Positions 1-9,647 are shown, counted from the first letter of the stretch. The stretch is 64,000 nt of DNA from JBCBAP01 sp038532435 (GCA_038532435.1 JBCBAP010000014.1:1-64000), one strand, 5' to 3'. A program made the numbers and translations. The notes: generated by a model from the sequence alone, not told the origin.

Positions 1-157
1 CTGTCCCAGCAGGCAGCGGCGGACGGCAAAGCGGACTCGTTCGAGTTGCGCACTCGGCGACGAGGATGTTGGCGAGCATGCTCCGCTCTTCATTCTCCAG
101 CAGAGTGCGCAACTCGAACGAGTCCGCTTTGCCGTCCGCCGCTGCCTGCTGGGACAG
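1..157. repeat. 55-bp perfect inverted repeat at the window edge
   Basis: Bases 1-55 are the exact reverse complement of 103-157, with a 47-bp spacer (56-102). The right arm is ordinary coding sequence of the minus-strand isomerase gene. The left arm sits where that gene should continue, so the reading frame passes from a normal parvulin N-terminal region into antisense of itself. A foldback made during amplification or assembly at a contig end explains this more simply than a biological palindrome. The left arm may extend beyond the window. Confidence 0.9.
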
Positions 158-400
158 GATGGTCTGGTCGATGAGCTGATCCATAAGCGCAGGGAAGAGC
201 TGCGCGTCGGGCACCTGCTGGTACTGGGGCGGCAGTCTGCGTTTGAGCGCGATCAGGTGGCCGAGATTGATCTTCGTCCCGTTCACCTCTGCGAGAACGG
301 TCTTTGCGGAAACCTCTGCTGGCGTGTCCTGGGCAAGGGATGCCGTCGCCCAGATCAGCGGTAGGGCGACGAGGCTCATGAAGAGCGGGGAGTAACGCAT
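56..400 (-). CDS. Peptidyl-prolyl cis-trans isomerase (parvulin/SurA type), N-terminal part only
   Basis: This is an exported folding catalyst, divergent from secA. The ATG at 400 follows a GGAG ribosome site and opens a signal peptide (MRYSPLFMSLVALPLIW..., cleavage after ALA at about residue 23). Next comes the helical region typical of SurA/PrsA N-domains: VLAEVNGTKINLGHLIALK, then a run with PALMDQLIDQTILSQQAA. About 115 residues can be trusted. The catalytic parvulin domain is missing because the sequence folds back on itself at base 55. The family call rests on the N-domain pattern and on the neighbouring secA, an arrangement I recall from Rhodobacterales, so the exact subfamily is uncertain. 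Confidence 0.7.
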
Positions 401-475
401 AGATGTCTCCGATCGACCGGATCTCGCACCCGATCACAAGTGTTGTGTCCCGTTGGTGGCCCCGCTTGGGTGCCG

Positions 476-504
476 TTGACAGTGGGCGGCGCTCTGCTTA
501 CATC
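476..504 (+). promoter_or_regulatory. Putative sigma-70 promoter of secA
   Basis: A perfect TTGACA (476-481), a 17-bp spacer and TACATC (499-504) lie in the divergent 251-bp gap about 150 bp before the secA start. The -35 is perfect and the -10 is only fair. Confidence 0.4.
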
Positions 505-651
505 ACTGCGCGCTTTCAAAGAGGCTGGACGCCCCACGGCCCTCGCCAAACTAGGACGACATTCGCGGGTGGGCAACCGTCGCAATTGTCGTATTTCGGT
601 GAGTGGGATCGGTGGGACGGCCCGGCCTCGCAGCCTTTTAAGGGAGGGTCC

Positions 652-3492
652 ATGCTGGGCTTCGGCACGATCGCGAGAAAGGTCTTCGGGACCGCGAATG
701 ACCGCAAGGTCAAGGGCGTACGTCCGCTCGTGGAGAAGATCAACGCCCTCGAGCCGGAAATTCAGGCGCTCGACGATGCAGCCCTCCAGGCAAAAACCCC
801 TGAATTCAAGGGGCGTTTGGCGCAAGGCGAAAGCCTCGACAGCCTGCTGCCGGAAGCGTTCGCCGTCGCGCGGGAGGCTGCTGTGCGGACGCTCGGCATG
901 CGTCCCTTCGACGTTCAGTTGATCGGCGGCATCTTCCTCCACCGCAACTCGATTGCAGAGATGAAGACCGGTGAGGGCAAGACCCTCATGGCAACGCTGC
1001 CGGTCTACCTCAACGCGTTGACGGAGCGTGGGGTGCATGTCGTCACCGTCAACGACTACCTCGCCCGCCGCGATGCGGAGTGGATGGGGCAGATCTACCG
1101 GTTCCTTGGGTTGTCCGTCGGTACCGTCGTTCCCGGAATGGATGAGGCGACGAAAAAGGCCGCCTACGCCGCCGACGTCACCTACGCCACGAACAACGAG
1201 CTCGGCTTCGACTATCTGCGCGACAACATGCGCAGCTCCCTCGACCAGATGGCCCAGCGTGACCACTACTTCGCGATTGTCGACGAAGTGGACTCCATCC
1301 TTGTGGACGAGGCCCGGACGCCGCTGATCATCTCCGGCCCGACCGAAGACCGGTCCGAGATGTATGTGACCCTCGACAAGTTCATCCCGGAACTCAGCGA
1401 TGAGCATTTCGAGCTTGATGAGAAGCAGCGCACCGCGACCCTGACGGAGGAAGGCAACGAGTTCCTCGAGGGGCTGCTGAAAGAGGCGGAGCTTCTCGAT
1501 CCGGAGGCGACGCTCTACGACCCTGAATCCACGACCATCGTCCATCACGTCACCAACGCCCTTCGCGCGCACAAGCTGTTCCAGCGCGACAAGGATTATA
1601 TCGTGCGCAACAACGAGGTCGTCCTCATCGACGAGTTCACCGGCCGCATGATGGCCGGGCGGCGCATGTCCGACGGTCTGCACCAGGCGATGGAAGCCAA
1701 GGAAGGCGTTAAGATCCAGCCGGAGAATGTCACGGTCGCGTCCGTGACCTTTCAGAACTACTTCCGCCTCTATGAAAAGCTCGCGGGCATGACCGGCACC
1801 GCAATGACGGAAGCGGACGAGTTTCAGGAGATCTACGGGCTCGGCGTGACAGAGATTCCGACAAACCGTCCCATCGCCCGGATCGACAAGGACGATCAGG
1901 TCTACCGGACCGCGCGGGAGAAGTACGAGGCGATCGTCACCGCCATCGCTGTCGCGCACTCGAAAGGGCAGCCGACGCTCGTGGGCACGACGTCCATCGA
2001 GAAGTCCGAGCTGCTGTCGAGCATGCTCAAGGATCGCAAGCTGCTCAAATCCCTGGCGGAGCGAAACGCCGCCATCGCCGCGAAGGGTAAGAAACCCGGT
2101 GAAGGGGATCACGAGCGTAAGATCGCAGAAACCCTCACCACGCTTGCCAAGTCGAAGGACGGCATCCCGCACAACGTGCTGAACGCCCGTTTCCACGAAC
2201 AGGAGGCGAGCATCGTCGCGCAGGCGGGTCGGCCGGGCGCGGTGACCATCGCGACGAACATGGCCGGTCGCGGGACGGACATCCAGCTTGGCGGTAACGC
2301 GGAGATGCTCGCGGCGGAGAAGGCCGCGGCGGAGGGCGATGTCTCCCCCGAACGGCTGGAGGCGTTGCTCGAGGAGTTTGAGCCTCAGGTGGTTTCGGAC
2401 AAGCAAAAGGCGCTCGACGCCGGTGGCCTCTACGTGCTGGCCACCGAGCGTCACGAAAGCCGCCGGATCGACAACCAGCTCCGCGGCCGTTCCGGGCGCC
2501 AGGGCGACCCGGGTCTCACCAGCTTCTACCTCAGCCTCGAAGATGACCTGATGCGGATCTTCGGCTCTGACCGTCTGGATTCGATGCTCAAGCGTCTGGG
2601 CATGGAAGAGGGCGAGGCGATCATTCATCCCTGGGTGAACAAGGCGCTTGAGCGGGCGCAGGGCAAGGTCGAGGCACGCAACTTCGACATCCGGAAGAAC
2701 CTGCTCAAGTACGACGACGTGATGAACGACCAGCGGAAGACGATCTTCAGCCAGCGTCGGGAAATCATGGAGACCGATGATCTGTCCGAGACCATTCAGG
2801 ATATGCGCCACGAATATGTGGACGATCTGGTCACCCGGTTCGTTCCGCCGCGGGCCTACGCCGATCAGTGGGACACTGAGGGGCTCGGTGAAAGCCTCAA
2901 GGAAAATGTCGGGCTTGACCTTCCGGTCGTGGCCTGGGGCGACGAGGAAGGCACCGACGATGAAACGCTCAAGGAGCGGATCATCGAGGAGGCCGACAAG
3001 ATGATGGCCACCAAGGCTGCGAAGTATGGCCCCGAGACCATGCGCTCGGTCGAAAAACAGGTGTTGCTCCAGACGATTGACAAGGGCTGGCAGGATCATT
3101 TGGTGATGCTGGACCACCTCCGCTCGGTCGTCGGTTTCCGCGGATATGCGCAACGGGATCCGCTCAACGAGTTCAAGACCGAGGCGTTTGCACTTTTCGA
3201 TACGCTTCTGTCAGGGCTGCGGGAGCGTGTGACGAAGCAGCTGGCCTTCGTCCAGATCATGACACCGGAAGAGCAGCAGGCCATGATCGCACAAATGCAG
3301 GCGCTTGCCGCCCAGCGGCAGGCGGCAGCAACTGCCAATGTCGAAGCGCAAGTCCAGCCGATGTCAGGTGACGAGGTCGCCGTGGCAGAGCGGGATCCGG
3401 AACGTCCCGAGACGTGGGGCAAGGTTGGGCGCAACGACAGCTGCCCCTGCGGTTCGGGCAAGAAGTACAAGCACTGCCACGGGCAGGTCTGA
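652..3492 (+). CDS. secA: Preprotein translocase ATPase SecA
   Basis: SecA is the motor ATPase that drives unfolded preproteins through SecYEG at the inner membrane. The ATG at 652 is chosen because AAGGGAGG lies 4 bases upstream and MLGFGTIARKVFG is the usual alphaproteobacterial N-terminus; upstream in-frame starts give residues unlike SecA. The product is 946 aa, close to family length. Walker A GEGKT is at residues 107-111, the DEVD Walker B box near 211-214, then the preprotein cross-linking and helical scaffold domains. A C-terminal zinc/SecB-binding motif has C931, C933, C942 and H943. The frame is intact. It converges with the FkbM methyltransferase gene, leaving only 6 bp between the stops. 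Confidence 0.98.
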   Translation: MLGFGTIARKVFGTANDRKVKGVRPLVEKINALEPEIQALDDAALQAKTPEFKGRLAQGESLDSLLPEAFAVAREAAVRTLGMRPFDVQLIGGIFLHRNSIAEMKTGEGKTLMATLPVYLNALTERGVHVVTVNDYLARRDAEWMGQIYRFLGLSVGTVVPGMDEATKKAAYAADVTYATNNELGFDYLRDNMRSSLDQMAQRDHYFAIVDEVDSILVDEARTPLIISGPTEDRSEMYVTLDKFIPELSDEHFELDEKQRTATLTEEGNEFLEGLLKEAELLDPEATLYDPESTTIVHHVTNALRAHKLFQRDKDYIVRNNEVVLIDEFTGRMMAGRRMSDGLHQAMEAKEGVKIQPENVTVASVTFQNYFRLYEKLAGMTGTAMTEADEFQEIYGLGVTEIPTNRPIARIDKDDQVYRTAREKYEAIVTAIAVAHSKGQPTLVGTTSIEKSELLSSMLKDRKLLKSLAERNAAIAAKGKKPGEGDHERKIAETLTTLAKSKDGIPHNVLNARFHEQEASIVAQAGRPGAVTIATNMAGRGTDIQLGGNAEMLAAEKAAAEGDVSPERLEALLEEFEPQVVSDKQKALDAGGLYVLATERHESRRIDNQLRGRSGRQGDPGLTSFYLSLEDDLMRIFGSDRLDSMLKRLGMEEGEAIIHPWVNKALERAQGKVEARNFDIRKNLLKYDDVMNDQRKTIFSQRREIMETDDLSETIQDMRHEYVDDLVTRFVPPRAYADQWDTEGLGESLKENVGLDLPVVAWGDEEGTDDETLKERIIEEADKMMATKAAKYGPETMRSVEKQVLLQTIDKGWQDHLVMLDHLRSVVGFRGYAQRDPLNEFKTEAFALFDTLLSGLRERVTKQLAFVQIMTPEEQQAMIAQMQALAAQRQAAATANVEAQVQPMSGDEVAVAERDPERPETWGKVGRNDSCPCGSGKKYKHCHGQV

Positions 3493-3498
3493 TCTGGA

Positions 3499-4293
3499 TC
3501 AGCGGCGGGCCAGCACGTCGTAGTGGCGGCCCGATCCCGCCCTCTCGAAGCTCGTGAACCCGGCGTTCTGCAGGCTCGCGCGCACAGCGCCTGCGTCGAT
3601 CCACGCTTCGTCCACTTCATAGAAGATCGCCTCGATCCGGGAGAACGCGGCTGACTTCTCCAACGCGCGGAGAACGGCAGGTTCGTGCCCCTCGGTATCG
3701 ATCTTCACGACGATCTTCGGTCCGATGGCGGAGAGCAGACGGTCAAGATCGGTGTGATCCATAAGGGCTATGGCCTCGGTCTCAGATCCCTCGGTGCACT
3801 GGGAAATCGAAGCGGCGCCAGAGTGGTCGCAGGGCAGTGTGATGTTTGCAGCCCCCCGCACATCGCTGACCGCCGCTTTCACCGGCGTCACCTTCCCGAC
3901 CAACCCATTGAGCGCGACGTTGGCGAGCAGGAAGTTGTGGGTGCGGCTCACCGGCTCGAACGCCGTGATCGCCCGGCAGGCCGGATTGCGTCCGGCGATC
4001 AGGGTGTAGAGCCCCTGGTTCGCGCCGATGTCCAGAAACTCGAACGGCTCCTCGATCGACTCGATGAAGTCCGACAGGACCCGCCCATACCGGCCAACGG
4101 CGCACAGTTTGAAGGTACGGTCATCCCAGTTCGCCATCATCCGAACGCCGTAGCGGGATGTGACGAACCGAGCGCCCAGCAGTCGGAGTACCCTCAGGCG
4201 TCCGTGACGCAGGGATCGAAGATGCCTGTCCAGTCTGTTGCGAACGGTTGCCGGGCGTACAAAGCTGTAGCCCACCTGCATGCTCAGTGTCAT
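3499..4293 (-). CDS. FkbM-family SAM-dependent methyltransferase
   Basis: This is a small-molecule or glycan O-methyltransferase of the FkbM family, 264 aa. The SAM-binding motif I is visible as FLDIGANQGLYTL (about residues 85-97), followed by an acidic strand-2 segment (AFEPV) and the family motif VKIDTEGHEPAVL near residue 200. The start at 4293 (MTLSMQVGYSF) was chosen over in-frame starts up to 4467 because the extra residues have no family character. A loose GGGGCGGG lies just upstream. In other bacteria such genes modify polysaccharides, lipids or secondary metabolites; the substrate cannot be told here. It is convergent with secA and has no operon partner. Confidence 0.85.
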   Translation of the reverse strand: MTLSMQVGYSFVRPATVRNRLDRHLRSLRHGRLRVLRLLGARFVTSRYGVRMMANWDDRTFKLCAVGRYGRVLSDFIESIEEPFEFLDIGANQGLYTLIAGRNPACRAITAFEPVSRTHNFLLANVALNGLVGKVTPVKAAVSDVRGAANITLPCDHSGAASISQCTEGSETEAIALMDHTDLDRLLSAIGPKIVVKIDTEGHEPAVLRALEKSAAFSRIEAIFYEVDEAWIDAGAVRASLQNAGFTSFERAGSGRHYDVLARR

Positions 4294-5110
4294 GGTCCCG
4301 CCCCGATCGTACTGCGCCGATCCGGGCGGGCCCGGTCGAACGCTTATTGTGCTTGTTGAGTGCCGATGCAGGAGAGCACCGGTCAGGAGTGGACGGCACT
4401 GTGCGCCAGCTGTCGACGTCAGACAATCCCTTTCGCTTGTGCGCCGACGTGGATGGGATGACAGCACCCCGATACCGAGCGGTTGTCGTGGTACCCCTAA
4501 GAAGTACTGAGGCGCAATTCTTTGTTATCCACAATCGATTGCACCACTGCATGTTGTGATAACGCGGCCATCTATCCGCGATGTCCCGCTTGCCTTCCAG
4601 AAATCGCCTTGTTTTGCGGGAGTTCTCTTCAGGGTTGCTGGGATTCCGCAGGGCGGACGCTAGACCCCCGATATTGCAGCGGCCCCAAGTATAGGTGTGT
4701 TGTTTTTCTGCATTACTGGGAGGAAAAGTTTTCTGCCGATTCCATTCAGGTCCCGAGTCTGACAGCCGAACGGGACCGTGAGGACATGCCCAATACGTGA
4801 GCGATAGAGGCTGATTGCAACCTTATTCGCGGCTGGAAGGCGCAGGTTTCAGGCGGATTGCAAGTCATCTTATACATTGAATTTGTTGGATTTTGTGAAT
4901 GTCTTTAACCAAGTCACAACCTAAGGGTTGCCGATCCTCAACCGGGCCATAATTGCCCAATTACGAGCCATGTTTCAGCCACAAACCCTGAATACAACCT
5001 TAGATCGTTGACTGACGGGTCTGCTAACCGAGTCGCCCTGACAATGCTGCAAAGGCTCAACGCTCAAGTTATGCTCGCGGCGGGGTCCGATTCGATTTGG
5101 GGGAACTAAG
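4294..5110. other. 817-bp intergenic region, no gene recognised
   Basis: Several short open frames exist on both strands but none has a recognisable motif, a good ribosome site or consistent coding character. Composition is visibly more AT-rich from about 4840 to 4990, as expected for promoters of the divergent FkbM and envelope-protein genes. No convincing -35/-10 pair stood out. Confidence 0.6.
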
Positions 5111-7144
5111 ATGAAAGCCGATGATCGGTTCATGATGATGCTGACGGCGCTGGTCCTTGTAGTGGGACTCGGCACGATGGCGCAGAAGAGCGATATGATC
5201 ATGGCCGCGTTTGGCTCTGTTGACGCCTACGAGGGCGTTGAGGATGCCTATGCGGTGCGGGCGGGCAGCCCGCAGCGTCTCGACGTTCTCGCGAATGACC
5301 TCAACGTGGCCGAAGGTGATGCGGACCGGATCCTCATCGTGAAGCCTCCCGTCTGTGGGACCCTGCGCCGGTCTGATGGCGCCATCGAATATGTCGAATC
5401 CGCGGCCTGTGGCGGTCGCGTGACTTTCACCTATTGCGTCATCCAGGGCGAGGCGTGCCCAAGCGCGCGTGTCACCCTGACCGTCGCACCGCCGGAAGCG
5501 CTTCCGCAGCGTGACTCCATGGCCGTGGCCTCCGCCGAGATCGCGCCGACGCTCGAAGCACCTTCGCTGTCCTCGCCGGATACCGATACATCTCTTCCCG
5601 CCGAATCCGTCGCGACGCTGCGTTCCCGTCCGGGCGCGCCGTCCGTGGGTGGCCTCCCGTCCATGACTGCGGGCGCCAACATCGGCCGTCAGCAAAGTGC
5701 GCGCCCCTCCGCGGGTGAGTTCGCCACTGCTGGTCTGAGTGCACCGACCGTGCTCGAGACCTCGCGTCCGTCGCTCGGCGATGTCACCGCCGGGGCCCGG
5801 ATTGGCGGTCTGCGGACGTCCGCACCGCAACTGGGTGCGACGACCTCCTTCGAAACACCGTCGGTTCCGACATCCGTCACTGCGCTGCAGACCGCAAACC
5901 GCCGCGTTGCGCCGAGCCCGTTCTCCGCACCGTCGAGCCAGCCGTCCGGCTTCGCCTCGCCATCCTTCGGCGGCGGGTCGCTCGAGCAGCCGACCGTGAC
6001 CGCATCTCGTTCGCCGTCGATCAGCGCATCGAGCAGTCGGCCGCAGATTGGCCGTTCCGCGCCGAGCGTCGGGCTCTCCCGCCCTGCTGCTGGAGCAGGC
6101 GACACACCGGTTGCCGTGTCTAACCCGACCGCACGCCCGATCATTGTAGCGCAGAGCTCCACGAGCCGCCCGCGGGTCCAGTCGCCGGGCGCGAGCTTCT
6201 CCGCCTCCAACCCGATTGTGACCGAGCGGGCCGCGCAGGTGATCGTGCCCGCGACGCTGCCCACGAGTACGCGGATCGGCACAGGTGGTGCAAACGCACC
6301 GTCGATCCCGTCTGCTCAGGCAATCTTGTCTCTGCCCTCCGTGCCGAGCCTCGGCTCATCGGGTTCGGGCTCCCGGGCATCGGCAGAGCCGGAGATCGAG
6401 GTTGCGGCCCTGTCCACGGACGTGCCGGAGACTGTTGATCGGCCCGCCGTCGAGGTTGTCGAGGCACCGGCCACCTGCAACGTCAACATGATCGCGTCCG
6501 AGAAGCTTGGCGAGGTGCTGGCGCTCACGCTCACCTCCGCCTGCCGTCCGGACAGCCTTGTAACCTTCGAGCATGCGGGCGTTTCGTTCACCGAGCGTAC
6601 CGATGATGCAGGCAAGCTGCAGATCGACCTCCCGGCTCTCAACGAACGCGCGGTCGTCACCGCCAAGTTCGAGGATGGCGCTGAGGGCGAGGTCTCTGCA
6701 ACGATCCGCGGCATCTCCCGCTCCTCCCGCGTGGCGATCTCCTGGTCCGGCGATGCCGACCTCGATCTGCACGCCTTCGAATTCGGGTCCGCTGAAGGGA
6801 CCGAGGGCCACATCTGGGAAGCCGAGCCGCGCAGCTATCGCGACTCGCGCCGGTCCGGTGGTGGCTACATGACAACGCTTGGCCTGACGGGATACGCCCA
6901 GGCTGAGATCTACACCTTGCCGATCACCCGCCGCACCAAGGACGGTGTGATCGACCTCGAAATCCGAGCTGCTGCCGGGGCTACTGCGTGCGGTGCGGAT
7001 GTGGACATGGTCGCTGTCCAGAATGATCAGGCCCTCACGGCCGAAGAGCGCGACTTCGGAATTGCAGTTGCGGCATGTGGGGATCAAACGACCGAACTGA
7101 CTTATCCGACCCTGCTGCGGGATATCACCATCGCGCAGCGTTGA
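5111..7144 (+). CDS. Exported/anchored Ser-Pro-rich protein with Ig-like N-domain and conserved C-domain
   Basis: Function unknown. The 677-aa product starts with one hydrophobic segment (about residues 9-24, LTALVLVVGLG) acting as anchor or signal. Residues about 40-125 look like a bacterial cadherin/VCBS-type beta domain: the LDVLANDLN signature and four cysteines able to form disulfides. Residues about 130-430 are low-complexity Ser/Pro/Ala-rich with repeated 'RPSxG' and 'APSxG'-like phrases, a likely extended periplasmic linker. The C-terminal about 190 residues form a second folded domain (SWSGDADLDLHAFEF) of the kind found in YfaP-like secreted proteins. The next gene starts 48 bp downstream and is probably co-transcribed, so an envelope role together with that PBP-OmpA protein is inferred. 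Confidence 0.75.
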   Translation: MKADDRFMMMLTALVLVVGLGTMAQKSDMIMAAFGSVDAYEGVEDAYAVRAGSPQRLDVLANDLNVAEGDADRILIVKPPVCGTLRRSDGAIEYVESAACGGRVTFTYCVIQGEACPSARVTLTVAPPEALPQRDSMAVASAEIAPTLEAPSLSSPDTDTSLPAESVATLRSRPGAPSVGGLPSMTAGANIGRQQSARPSAGEFATAGLSAPTVLETSRPSLGDVTAGARIGGLRTSAPQLGATTSFETPSVPTSVTALQTANRRVAPSPFSAPSSQPSGFASPSFGGGSLEQPTVTASRSPSISASSSRPQIGRSAPSVGLSRPAAGAGDTPVAVSNPTARPIIVAQSSTSRPRVQSPGASFSASNPIVTERAAQVIVPATLPTSTRIGTGGANAPSIPSAQAILSLPSVPSLGSSGSGSRASAEPEIEVAALSTDVPETVDRPAVEVVEAPATCNVNMIASEKLGEVLALTLTSACRPDSLVTFEHAGVSFTERTDDAGKLQIDLPALNERAVVTAKFEDGAEGEVSATIRGISRSSRVAISWSGDADLDLHAFEFGSAEGTEGHIWEAEPRSYRDSRRSGGGYMTTLGLTGYAQAEIYTLPITRRTKDGVIDLEIRAAAGATACGADVDMVAVQNDQALTAEERDFGIAVAACGDQTTELTYPTLLRDITIAQR

Positions 7145-7192
7145 TGAAGACTTAACTCGAAAAACTTGTTCCAGACCATGGGGGATAACGGG

Positions 7193-8776
7193 ATGGCTAA
7201 ACTTGGAAAACTGCGCAGCGCCCTTGCTGTGCTTGGGATGACGTCCGCACTCGTCGTACCGGGATCTGCTTTTGCAAACGATGTGACGCTGACGTCCTAC
7301 GACGGTTCTATCAGCCTCAAGGGTCGGCTTGTCGAGTTCGACGGTGACAACTACCGCCTCGCGACTGCGATTGGCGAAATCACCATCGACGCATTCCAGG
7401 TCGCGTGTGAGGGTGAAGCGTGCCCGGCGCCGGAGCTTCTTGCATCCGAATTCGTGATTGCGGGCTCCGAGACCATCGGCTCCGAGCTGATGCCGGCGCT
7501 TGTCGAAGGGTACGCCTTCGCGCTTGACGCAGACATCAGCCAGTCCGCAGGCACGACCGCGGAAGCACTTCAGATCAACATGTCCGACCTCGAAGGCCGC
7601 GCGATGGCCGATATCGAGATCGCCGCAATCGGGTCCGGCGACGCGTTCCGCGGCCTGCTGGGCGGTGACGCAGCCATTGGCATGTCCTCCCGCCCCGTGC
7701 GTCCGCGTGAAGCGCAGGTGCTGGAGCAGGCAGGCCTCGGCAACCTCGCAGATCCGACCAACGAGCACATCCTTGCGCTCGACGGGATTATCACCGTGGT
7801 TCACCGGTCCAACCCGGTCCGCGCGATCTCCACGGAGAACATGGCGGCGGTCTTCGCCGGTCTGGTCACCAACTGGTCCGAGCTTGGCGGCCCCGACGCG
7901 CCGATCAACCTCTACGTCCGTGAAGCGGACTCCGGCACCCGGGCGGTCTTTGAATCCCTGATCATGGCGCCTGCCGCCGTGGACATGGCGGACCGTGCAA
8001 GCGTGCTCGAGACCAACTCCGAGCTCTCCGACGCGGTCGCATCCGATCCTTATGGCATCGGCTTCACCGGCTTCGCCGATGAGCGGAACGCACGGGCGCT
8101 CGGCATCCAGGAGGTTTGCGGGATCGTGACCCAGGCAACGCCGTTCACGATTAAGGCGGAAGAATACCCGCTTGCCCGTCGTCTGTACCTCTACACCACG
8201 GATAAGGCGATCCCGCCGCACGCGAAGAGCCTGCTGGAGTTTGCGACCTCGGACGACGCGCAGGACATCATCTCCTCGCTCGGGTTCATCGATCAGGGCA
8301 TCTCGTCCGAGCCGGTGAACAATCAGGGTCTCCGCTTTGCATCCTCGATCCTGTCCGCGCAGAACACGGCAGAACTTCTGCAGCTGCGTGACATGGCGGC
8401 GACGCTGGTGAACGCGGAGCGGATGTCCACGACCTTCCGTTTCCAGCCGGGCTCCTCGCTTCTCGACAACAAAGCACAGCGCGACGTTGTGCGGATCGCG
8501 GAGATGATCTCCCGCGGTGATTTCGAGAACAAGGACGTGATGCTGGTCGGGTTCACCGACTCCATCGGCCGCCCTGACCTGAATGAGGCGCTGTCCTTCC
8601 GCCGCGCCGACCAGGTTCGCCAGGCGATCCTCGAATCCCTGCCTGATGGCGCTCTGCAGGCTGACGACATCAACGTCCTCGGCTACGGCGAAGTGTCCCC
8701 GGTGGGCTGCAACGAGACCTTCAACGGCCGCCGGATCAACCGCCGCGTTGAGATCTGGGTGCGCGACAAAGTCTAA
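7193..8776 (+). CDS. PstS-like phosphate-binding domain fused to OmpA peptidoglycan-binding domain
   Basis: The 527-aa periplasmic protein begins at the ATG at 7193, preceded by GGGGGA at good spacing; upstream TTG/ATG codons at 7166 and 7178 are less likely. A signal peptide (about residues 1-28, ending SAFA) leads to a type II periplasmic-binding domain of the PstS family. The pattern AGSETIGSELMP near residue 95, SSRPV, and the phosphate-site phrase READSGTRAVFES near residue 245 are visible. Residues about 410-527 are an OmpA/MotB C-domain (VGFTDSIGRPDLNEALSFRR; INRRVEIWV), which binds diaminopimelate in peptidoglycan. It is the second gene after the Ser/Pro-rich protein and ends in a strong terminator. 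A wall-tethered ligand-binding role is inferred; the ligand is not known. Confidence 0.88.
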   Translation: MAKLGKLRSALAVLGMTSALVVPGSAFANDVTLTSYDGSISLKGRLVEFDGDNYRLATAIGEITIDAFQVACEGEACPAPELLASEFVIAGSETIGSELMPALVEGYAFALDADISQSAGTTAEALQINMSDLEGRAMADIEIAAIGSGDAFRGLLGGDAAIGMSSRPVRPREAQVLEQAGLGNLADPTNEHILALDGIITVVHRSNPVRAISTENMAAVFAGLVTNWSELGGPDAPINLYVREADSGTRAVFESLIMAPAAVDMADRASVLETNSELSDAVASDPYGIGFTGFADERNARALGIQEVCGIVTQATPFTIKAEEYPLARRLYLYTTDKAIPPHAKSLLEFATSDDAQDIISSLGFIDQGISSEPVNNQGLRFASSILSAQNTAELLQLRDMAATLVNAERMSTTFRFQPGSSLLDNKAQRDVVRIAEMISRGDFENKDVMLVGFTDSIGRPDLNEALSFRRADQVRQAILESLPDGALQADDINVLGYGEVSPVGCNETFNGRRINRRVEIWVRDKV

Positions 8777-8797
8777 TCCGACCTCCATCGGATCCGG

Positions 8798-8830
8798 AAA
8801 CGGCGCCCCACGGGGCGCCGTTTCTCTTTT
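8798..8830 (+). terminator. Rho-independent terminator after the PBP-OmpA gene
   Basis: A 12-bp perfect stem (8798-8809 with 8812-8823, core CGGCGCCCC/GGGGCGCCG) is followed by TTTCTCTTTT. It lies 21 bp after the stop codon at 8776. Confidence 0.9.
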
Positions 8831-8870
8831 CCGCGCCGGGCATGTGGCGCGGGGCCCCCAAAACGTCCGA

Positions 8871-9647
8871 TCACAGCAGTCCGATGCTGCGAAAGCTGGT
8901 CTCTGCCTCCTTACCGATGACGACATGGTCGTGGAGCACGATGCCGAGTGCGGCGAGGGCAGACTGCACCTGTTCTGTCACCTCGATGTCCGACCGGGAC
9001 GGTGTAGGATCGCCCGATGGATGGTTGTGAACGAGGATGAGTGCGCTCGCGTTCAGCTCCAACGCACGCTTTGCCACCTCACGCGGATAGACCGGGACGT
9101 GGTCGACTGTGCCATGTCCCTGTACCTCATCAGCGAGGATCGCGTTCTTCCGGTCGAGGAACACGGCACGGAACACCTCCCGGTCCCGGTGGGCCATCGC
9201 GACACGGCAATAGGCGATCAGTTCCGCCCAGGAGGAGATCACGTCCTTGTTCATCACACGGGCGCGCGCCATGCGATGGGCGGCGGCCTCGACAACCTTG
9301 AGCTCCTGGATGACGGCGGTGCCGACCCCCTGAACCTCCGCCAGGCGGGAAGGTGCCGCGGCGATCACATGGTTGAAGTCACCGAAGGTACGCAGGAGCG
9401 CCTTGGCAAGCGGCTTCACATCTCGACGCGGGATCGCCCGGAAGAGAACGAGCTCGAGCAACTCGTAGTCGGGCAGAGCATCGGGCCCCCCGTTCATGAA
9501 GCGGTCGCGCAGTCTGCCGCGATGGTTCGCATGGTCCGGTGCAGGTGGGGAAACGGTCGGCTTCTTCAGCGGTGGCGGCAACAGCGCTTCGAGCCCCGGA
9601 AGGGGAGCTTCCTCGAATTCAAGCTGTCCGCCGCGCCGCTGAGCCAT
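8871..9647 (-). CDS. radC: RadC/JAB-domain protein
   Basis: RadC-family protein of 258 aa, a family historically linked to DNA repair and recombination though its biochemistry is unsettled. The N-terminal half has a helix-hairpin-helix region (LAEVQGVGTAVIQELK, near residue 104). The C-terminal half is a JAB1/MPN-type metalloprotease-like fold with the metal motif HNHPSGDPTPSRSD near residue 208. The frame is complete. A perfect TTAA-N7-TTAAC CtrA box lies 24 bp upstream, suggesting cell-cycle or gene-transfer regulation. It is downstream of map, separated by 54 bp containing that box. Confidence 0.93.
   Translation of the reverse strand: MAQRRGGQLEFEEAPLPGLEALLPPPLKKPTVSPPAPDHANHRGRLRDRFMNGGPDALPDYELLELVLFRAIPRRDVKPLAKALLRTFGDFNHVIAAAPSRLAEVQGVGTAVIQELKVVEAAAHRMARARVMNKDVISSWAELIAYCRVAMAHRDREVFRAVFLDRKNAILADEVQGHGTVDHVPVYPREVAKRALELNASALILVHNHPSGDPTPSRSDIEVTEQVQSALAALGIVLHDHVVIGKEAETSFRSIGLL

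Noticed and set aside
376..3153. Long minus-strand open frame of 925 codons antisense to secA
   Set aside because: It is the mirror of a strongly coding gene in GC-rich DNA. The translation has no domain and secA explains the frame bias.
4480..4560. Possible short gene near TTGTTATCCACAATCG
   Set aside because: The stretch caught the eye as a DnaA-like sequence (TTATCCACA), but a single box without clustering or an AT-rich unwinding element does not support an origin.
6356..8926. Minus-strand open frame of 856 codons across the envelope operon
   Set aside because: Antisense shadow of two genes with signal peptides and recognised domains.
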